NCBI GenBank assembly: GCA_029339505.1
Contig: JAQISU010000097.1
Location: 6,291,001-6,355,000, forward strand
Direction: 5' to 3'
Length of the DNA: 64,000 nucleotides
DNA from: Unio delphinus
Taxonomy: Eukaryota > Mollusca > Bivalvia > Unionida > Unionidae
Made by a program: the position numbers and the translations under genes. Within the stretch, counting starts at the first letter, position 1; every line of letters begins with the position of its first letter. The notes beneath the pieces are model-generated. The model did no database searches. It was not told the DNA's origin and worked only from the letters and a program-made list of their open reading frames with translations. Of this stretch, positions 57,440-64,000 are shown piece by piece.

Positions 57440-57640
57440 ACCGGTTTGGTGGTCTAGTAGTTAAAGCGATCGCATCGGATGCTCGAATCATAAAAATGTT
57501 AGTAACAGTTACCTTGCTTAGGCAAGCAGCATGATGCTCAGTGCTAGACATGACTATAAACTGCAGACATCGTAGCGATATGACTGACAACTTGTCAAAG
57601 ATAGTTAAAAATCCAAATCACACACATTTTCAGTTGGTAT
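57440..57640 (+). mobile_element. SINE family B, internally deleted copy
   Basis: A head with A-box-like tggtctagtagttaaagcg (about 57451-57469) and a degenerate B-box (gatgctcgaatca). It is followed by only the last part of the family B body (gcatgatgctcagtgctaga, gacatcgtagcgatatgac) and the tail ttaaaaatccaaatc. About 100 bp of the body is missing compared with 41046-41392. Confidence 0.75.
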
Positions 57641-57924
57641 TATTCTGTTGTTAAATGTTAACAGTACCACCATTTTACAAAATACATTCAACTGATTAGT
57701 ACCAACCTAAACCACCATTCTACAAAATACATTCAACTGATTAGTACAAGCCTAATTCTTTATTGTATCATTTATACTCTAGAGTATCACGTGGGTGATA
57801 TTTTTGTTTTTCCTTATTTGCTTAAATTGAAAAGTTTTATTTGGCTCAGTTCCGTTGACATATTTTGGTGAGTTCTCCACCCCTTACCCCGTATGAAACA
57901 CAAAATGCTATTTGTTTTATATAT
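57641..57924. other. non-coding stretch with a 29-bp duplication
   Basis: A block containing tctacaaaatacattcaact is duplicated at about 57673 and 57719. Confidence 0.7.
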
Positions 57925-58510
57925 ACTTTATATTGTTATTGTAGTGTGAGATTACATGGTTTTTATTATAGTTTTATATTAATTATCGCTGTAGTGTGAG
58001 ATTACATGGTATTAATAATACCTTTACGTTAATTGTCAATGTAATTCTGTTAAGCTTACATGGTATTTACTATACCTTTATGTTAATTGTCAATGTAGTG
58101 TGTTGAGATTACATGGAAGTTATAATACCGTTATGTTCATTATCAATGTAGTGTGTTAAGATTACATGGAAGTTATAATACCTTTATGTTAATTGTCAAT
58201 GTAGTGTGTTGAGATTACATGGAAGTTATAATACCTTCATGTTCATTGTCAATGTAGTGTGTTGAGATTACATGGAAGTTATAATACCTTTATGTTAATT
58301 GTCAATGAAGTGTGTTGAGATTACATGGTATTTATAATACCTTTTTGTTAATTGTCAATGTAGTGTTTTGAGATTACATGGAAGTTATAATACCTTTATG
58401 TTAATTGGCAATGAAGTGTGTTGAGATTACATGGTATTTATAATACCTTTTTGTTAATTGTCAATGTAGTGTTTTGAGAGTACATGGAAGTTATAATACC
58501 TTTATGTTAA
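57925..58510 (+). repeat. 53-bp minisatellite, about 10-11 units
   Basis: The unit contains gagattacatggaagttata and a cctttatgttaattgtcaat segment. Two variants (ggaagttataat and ggtatttataat) alternate in part of the array. The first units are more diverged. Confidence 0.93.
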
Positions 58511-60792
58511 TTATCTTATTAATGGTTTGTGATTACATCATGGAGATATTCACCAAAACATTTTTTTTATTTGATCAACCGTTTGGGTTTAATATTTGAA
58601 GAACGAGGGAAACTATCAACGTTAAGACTGAAGATGTATCTTATCTCTTTCCGCATCACGTGTCATTCAGAGAGAAAAGACACCAAGAATCATAAATCAG
58701 TTTAAATTTCTAATTTGCCTAAATTACTGCTGCAGGTTTGTCAATATAATATGAATTAACACAAAAATAAACACAAAGATACAGAATTTTGGGAATTTAA
58801 AATAAAGAAAAGTAATTGCATGGAATGTAATAACATCCTAAGTTAGAGGGATATATTACATCTGGTAACAACACATCTAACATGCTTATGTTTTTGATCA
58901 GAAGCAAATTTCTCTCTCAATATTTTGAACTGGTTTTCGCAAAGAGTTAGAAGAATTATAGTGTAAGACTATTTATATATAATTTTAAAAAAATCTTGAG
59001 CCTACATTTTGACTTGCGATTTTTAATAAAAACTTCCTTTTACTTGCCGATGAAACTTTGATTTTATAATGTTCCTACGAATCTCCATTTTGTCTTGTTA
59101 AACTCCATGTGTTTAAGCCTACGACTTCCGGCAGTTGATGGAATATTTTGTTTTTCTGTGTATATTCAAGTCCGCTTTGCCTTGCCTTTTTTCCTTTAAG
59201 ATTATTTTAATCATAGTGTTTTGTAATGGTTACAATACTGTTATTCTTCTGTACTGCGTAGTCTGAATAAAGAACCCCATATCAAAACATGTGAAGTATA
59301 CATTACAAATTTCGATGCAACTCAAGCGTTTTGTTAAACTGAATATTTATAGTGACATGGTATAAATAAAGTAAACTAAACAACATCTAACCGGAAACCG
59401 ATTACCATGTAGACACCGAATGAAACTTTTTCGTCTACACCATAACATTTTCTTGTAATGTAATAACATAAAGAAGAGAACAATGATTTTGTTCTAATGT
59501 GCTTTTTTTCGCTCAGGTTTATCATTCTGTATTATCATATAAAACACATTCATTTTTTTTATTTTAAGGAAAACACATTTTACGTTCTCATTTCTTACAT
59601 GTTTCATCGGTTGAAAATTTCATTCTCAGATCTATTAATGATGTGGGTGATAAAAAAGAATTTTGCAACTGAAACTTAAATTTTATTAACAGAGAAACCT
59701 TTAATAATTACTGACATAATTGTAGTTTGTGAATGGTGGAAGTAATCAAGAAGACAACGCCTTGATAGCCTTACACAAAAGTGTCCAAACTCAGCTTCTA
59801 GACAAGTCCGCACATTCAACATTTTAGAAGCGACCACTATCATATCGCGAGTATTTAGGATCTATTGTTGACCTTTGAGTTAATCTTTTGTTCGAATCAA
59901 TCTTAAATTAAATTCTGCAGTAAAACCTGTTGCTATGGTCATCTGTATTTAATAATACATTTACTTAAGCAAATCCTTGTTCAACGACTATTACACAAAA
60001 ATATTGTATAAATAAACCGTTATTTCGTAAACACAATTTATCACGTGCCAGAGGTGGCCGAAGATGGCAGCTTTTATTGTATATCTAGAATGAACCCACG
60101 AAATGTGTGATACAGTAAGACTGAGAAATATCCATGTCTGCGACAGAAACCATGCTCCTACCAATCATAAACCAGCGAGACTTAGTCATTTTTTTTTAAC
60201 CATTTCTATTACAAATTTTACTATGAGCAACAAGTCGGCAAGACAGGTCAGTATATTGCGGGAAATATCATTATGTGATAATCTACATATATTAATTGAT
60301 ACTGTAACAATATCTATTTTAGAGACTCTACGTTAAGATAATACGAAATAAATATACTTTGGGAAATGTTTATGTATTTGAAATAGTCAGGTAAGAAAAC
60401 TTAAAACTATTCTAAACTTGCATGTCTCCGTCTTTATCAATTCAAGACTAATTCTGTAACAAGCATCAACGTTAGCATAATTGAATAACGTTTTGTTCTC
60501 TATACCAATCTTTAAAAAAATTCCTTTAAAATTAGTTATTAAAAAATTGTCAAATGCATTTTTATAATTTTGTTCCTTACTATTCATAGCATCTGTATTT
60601 GTACAAGAAGGATAGAAACTATTTACAAAATGGATTTCAGCTTGCATATGTGTATTCTGTATGTGTGTCGTTTGTGTTATTACTTTCCTTTTTCATTGCA
60701 GTTTGTGTGTACATTGAGCAAATATAAGCATACGAAGCAAAACGGAAGCATTATAATAACACATGCATTAAGGATATGCATAACTAACTTAC
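58511..60792. other. unannotated stretch, putative intron of the signal-peptide gene
   Basis: About 2.3 kb of AT-rich sequence. The minus-strand frame at 60387-60647 (86 codons) and the plus-strand frames at 59497 and 60103 have no recognised domain. Confidence 0.5.
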
Positions 60793-60865
60793 TTTGTGAA
60801 TGGACTTCAAGCACGAATACGACAACAAGAAGAGACAGAAGGATGGTACAACTGTTCATGGTTAT
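60793..60865 (-). CDS. signal-peptide exon of an unknown secreted protein
   Basis: On the minus strand a strong acceptor (tcttcttttttcag) is followed after 6 nt by ATG at 60859, then 22 codons and one base, then a consensus donor gtaagt. The peptide has a classic secretion signal: n-region MNSCT, hydrophobic core ILLSLLVVVFVL, and a polar end EVHSQ with a plausible cleavage after Ser21. A phase-1 intron right after the signal peptide is common in animal extracellular proteins. The acceptor so close to the ATG implies a non-coding 5' exon to the right, perhaps beyond the hAT element at 61095. The mature protein is unknown; the best phase-compatible continuation seen is 55479-55621. There is no similarity on which to name it. 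Confidence 0.6.
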
Positions 60866-61086
60866 CTGAAAAAAGAAGATTTATAGAAATATAAATAATG
60901 AAAATGTATTTTAAGATTCTTTAGATATGTTTTCGCTTCACGAGGATTTGAGTCAATGATTTTCCTGACATCATGGGATTTCACCAATCTAATTCAACTG
61001 TCTGGGTACAAAACAATGACTTCTTAGATGGGTACTCAATGCCTCCAGTTTTCGATGATGCATTATTACGTTTGGCATGGATTGTA
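60866..61086. other. non-coding stretch
   Basis: Putative 5' intron of the signal-peptide gene; nothing else recognised. Confidence 0.5.
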
Positions 61087-63416
61087 GCGATGAGTAGGGT
61101 TTCTAGTAACTGTTTGACAGTAAGTAAAACAGCTGTTTTTCGCCCAAAATCAAAAAACTGTAAACAGCTGTTTTTTCTAGCTGCTTTACTGTTTCTAACG
61201 GAAATTTTTAAACAAAAAGATACTACAACTGATGCTCCAACGTTCATTATGGATATGAAATATGTAACGGAAAACAAATTGTAAAAAATTTTTTTGAATA
61301 TGTAAGTGATTTGTTATGATGATTTTTTTAAAATTGGCCAAAAACTAAATTAAAAGAGCAATTTGTCTTAATTAGATAAGATATTATAAAATTCATCTTG
61401 TGGCATCAACAAATATTGATGTTCTTTTCAGTCATGTCTTCAGTTTGGGAATACGCCGCAAAACGAAAGAATCCAATTACAAAAGAGCTAGAAGTCAATG
61501 TGGACGATGCAATAAAATCATCAAATGTTCTGGAAACTCCACGACAATGTTGAAGAATCATCTAAAAATACATGGAATTGATTTTGATAAACCTGCTGGA
61601 GGGTGTACATCCAAGGAAGAGCCCGTGAACAATAAGAGAACAAAAACGATTGCAGATTTCCTGGGGCGAAAGCGTCTGAAGGAGATTGTCACCGATCTGG
61701 CTACTGATGGAATATCGATTGGAGCTATCACTAGAAACAAGTATATACGGCAGTCAATCTCACTGGACGGATTCAAATTTCCAGCGAACGAAAGCAATGT
61801 GATGAAGTTGGTGCATGATAATTACGAAGAAAAGAGAAACAAAACGATTGTCGACATCAAGGAAAAACTCGACAGAGGAGTAAAGGTTAGCACGACTGTG
61901 GATGAATACACAACCGTGAGAGGACGTCGGTTCTTCGGAGTCAATATTCATGATAGCGGCGAAAACAACAACCAAGACGGGTCTTGTTCGCATATTTGGT
62001 TCGTGCACTGCTTTCGATACGGTCGAATCAATGAAACAGCATTTGAGCGTTTTTGGAATAACAATGGAGAGGGATTTGGTGGGATCTACTCTGGACGGCG
62101 CTGCAGTAAATAAGAAATGCATTAGCCACATCGATGTCATCGGACAGTTCTGCTTGAACCATGGTCTGTGCCTTGGTGTATGTGACACATTGTACAAGAA
62201 GAAGAGTACTGAGATGGACGATTTAAATCTGATAGTGACGATATTGATGAAATGGAGAATTTTGAAGCAGGTACGGACTTGGAAGTGATCAGAGATGATA
62301 CATTAGAAGGAGACGTCGATTACCACGATGTGCTCAAGAAATCATGCGAGCTTGTCAAATTCATAAAAAAATCAACTATTCGAAATAATATCTTTCAATC
62401 CAAAGTAAAAGCTGAGTTTGGATGCAAGACTGAACTACATCTTGACGTGAAGACACTCTGGAACTTCATCCCAACAATGTTAGAGTTACTAGTAAAAGCA
62501 GAAGTCGCCATCCGCGAGACACTAACCGAATTCAAGGCGCTAGAAATGATTGAGACATTGAATTTTGACGCTCTCAAAACTCTTCTGAAGGCAATGGAAT
62601 CTGTGAAACTTGCTGCTGATAATCTAAGTCGAGATGACACGAAGTTGATGAGTGCTGACACAATTTTAGAATTCATGTTCAACAATCTTTCTATCCTGAA
62701 TAATGACATTAGTACCAACTCATGGAAAATGTGAAGTGTCACGTTGAAGAGCATCTGAACAAGGATGTCATGAACCTCTTGCGCAGTCTCAAAGATCCAT
62801 CTGTAGCCCCGTCGAAAACCACGCTAAATTTCGCCGGAAATCTAGCGTCTCGTCTATTTGGAGACAACAATGTAGAAGATGTCGTCGAACAGTCGTCAAA
62901 TGATGCTGAAAGTGTGAACTTGTCTCTTCAAGATGAATTAAATTTGTTGCTTCAAAAAGATGGATCATCAATTGCAGTCGGAGGGCAAGATAGTTTCAAA
63001 TGGCTCAAGTCCGAATTCGCGCTCTTCAGGAACTCTGGCCAACGCACTGAAAATCTCCAGAAATTGTACAACGCAATTCTATCCATTAAACCAACATCAA
63101 CGGACGTTGAAAGAGTTTTCTCGGTCTGTAAGAATTTCTGTACAAAAATAAAATCGCGTCTCTCAGACAAGTCGCTTAATGCACTTGTATTCTTGAAATA
63201 TTATTATAAGAAGTAAAAATATATTGATTTAGAACTTATCACGAAAGGTATATAATTAAACGATGTTCATCACAATATTAAGCTATTGACTGTAAAATTA
63301 GTGCAAAGGTTAAAAACCCCCCAGTAAAAACAGCTGTTAACAGCTGCTTTTTGAAAATTGAAAACAGTAATCAGCTGTTTTTCAAAAATGACTTTTTCAG
63401 AAACGTTAGCGATGAT
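61087..63416 (+). mobile_element. hAT transposon, complete ends (61095-63408), inactive
   Basis: The element is 2,314 bp. The left end is tagggtttctag and the right end, reversed, is taacgtttctga: short imperfect terminal repeats agreeing at 8 of the first 10 positions. It is flanked by an 8-bp duplication gcgatgag (61087-61094) / gcgatgat (63409-63416), 7 of 8 identical. Both facts are hAT characters. The subterminal regions carry palindromic cagctg motifs at 61130, 61165, 63331, 63341 and 63372, mostly inside aacagctgttttt contexts. These are likely transposase binding sites. It carries one broken transposase gene. Confidence 0.92.
61434..63216 (+). pseudogene. hAT transposase with BED zinc finger, four frameshifts
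   Basis: The start is inferred at ATG 61434 (MSSVWEYAAKRK), the usual beginning of a BED finger. The reading frame then shifts near 61470 to give CGRC...HLKIH, the metal-binding residues of the finger. A second shift occurs near 61965, after VDEYTTVRGRRFFGVNIH, the start of the RNase-H-like catalytic core. A third near 62225 follows MERDLVGSTLDGAAVNKK and IGQFCLNHG. A fourth near 62725 precedes the C-terminal part. That part ends in the hAT dimerisation motif (LYNAILSIKPTSTDVERVFS, then LSDKSLNALVFLKYYYK) and TAA at 63214-63216. Total length would be close to 590 residues, normal for the family. All breaks look like single-base indels and few in-frame stops are seen, so inactivation is moderately old. 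Confidence 0.92.
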
Positions 63417-63444
63417 GCAAGAGAAAGTGTATTTGAAATGTTAT

Positions 63445-63825
63445 TTGTTACGTACTGAATGTATTTCATATTGAACGTCTTTCGTATTGAACATCTTTAG
63501 TATTGAACGTATTTCGTATTGAACGTATTTCGTATTGAACGTTTTTCGTATTGAATGTCTTTCGTATTGAACATCTTTCGTATTGAATGTCTTTCGTACT
63601 GAACGTCTTTCGTATTGAATGTCTTTCGTATTGAACGTCTTTCGTATTAAACATCTTTGGTACTGAACGTCTTTGGTATTGAACATCTTTGGCATTGAAC
63701 GTATTTCGTATTGAACGTATTTCGTATTGAACGTCTTTGGTATTGAACGTCTTTCGTATTGAACGTCTTTGGTATTGAATGTCTTTCGTATTGAACGTCT
63801 TTCGTATTGAATGTCTTTTAATATA
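63445..63825 (+). repeat. 16-bp minisatellite, about 24 units
   Basis: The unit is a variant of gaacgtctttcgtatt, with cgtatt, catctt and ggtatt alternatives. It begins about 30 bp right of the hAT target duplication. Its 16-bp length makes long but meaningless open frames on the minus strand. Confidence 0.95.
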
Positions 63826-64000
63826 TTACCAGTACTTCAGACTAAAACATGGTTCATGTTTCACTAATAAACCCTGCTTCAAGTTTCTACAACTTTAAAT
63901 TTAAACTTTCGTCTTAAACAACATATTCAAAAATGCTATCGTATTGGAAGATATACATATACTAGTTTTCAATTATGTGGCAATGTCATACCGTCATACC
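63826..64000. other. non-coding end of window
   Basis: Nothing recognised. Confidence 0.5.

Noticed and set aside
60387..60647. 86-codon minus-strand frame as the next exon after the signal peptide
   Set aside because: No phase-1 acceptor was found at its upstream edge, and its composition is typical of AT-rich random frames.
63441..63695. Repetitive charged protein frames on the minus strand
   Set aside because: Produced by the 16-bp array; three overlapping units make a 48-bp reading period.

Overview
The window is animal nuclear DNA. It is AT-rich, has long spliced introns, and is crowded with microsatellites, minisatellites and old transposable elements. Together with the gene family found, this suggests an invertebrate, most likely a lophotrochozoan such as a mollusc; that placement is inference. 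There is no operon structure, rRNA, CRISPR array or viral genome.

The main gene is on the minus strand. It is the 5' end of a NACHT/WD-repeat protein of the NWD1/TEP1 type. Three short coding exons at 44642-44807, 30833-30921 and 10322-10438 join in phase (0/1, 1/0, 0/0) with good GT-AG signals. They give the first 124 residues, which form the front part of the DUF4062-type N-terminal domain. About 34.5 kb of genome carries 372 coding bases here. Introns 1 and 2 are about 13.7 and 20.4 kb, and the gene continues past the left edge. The NACHT and WD parts are not in the window.

Upstream of it, also on the minus strand, is a well-formed signal-peptide exon (60793-60865) ending in a phase-1 donor. 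A phase-compatible terminal exon at 55479-55621 would complete a secreted protein of 69 residues. This second gene is a hypothesis and its mature part is not recognised.

Mobile elements found: a complete but frameshifted hAT transposon (61095-63408) with an 8-bp target duplication; three hAT-like MITEs (4612-4772, 17480-17657, 19254-19426) and one hAT end (about 20722); three non-LTR retrotransposon fragments (2575-3283, 18905-19790, 39945-40515); two tRNA-headed SINE families with three copies each (A: 11270, 22536, 36410; B: 1489, 41046, 57440); and an unnamed dispersed repeat with two copies (4985 and 22130).

Tandem repeats are the bulk of the recognisable content. Major arrays have units of 53 bp (1847), 29 bp (12855), 39 bp (14807), 26 bp (16105), 18 bp (24555), 43 bp (27893), 46 bp (32664), 21 bp with a 77-bp higher-order period (48165), 49 bp (50345), 42 bp (51915), 52 bp (52243), 53 bp (57925) and 16 bp (63445). 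Many long TA, CA, GA, TATG, ATT and compound tracts lie between them. Most apparent long reading frames are translations of these repeats.
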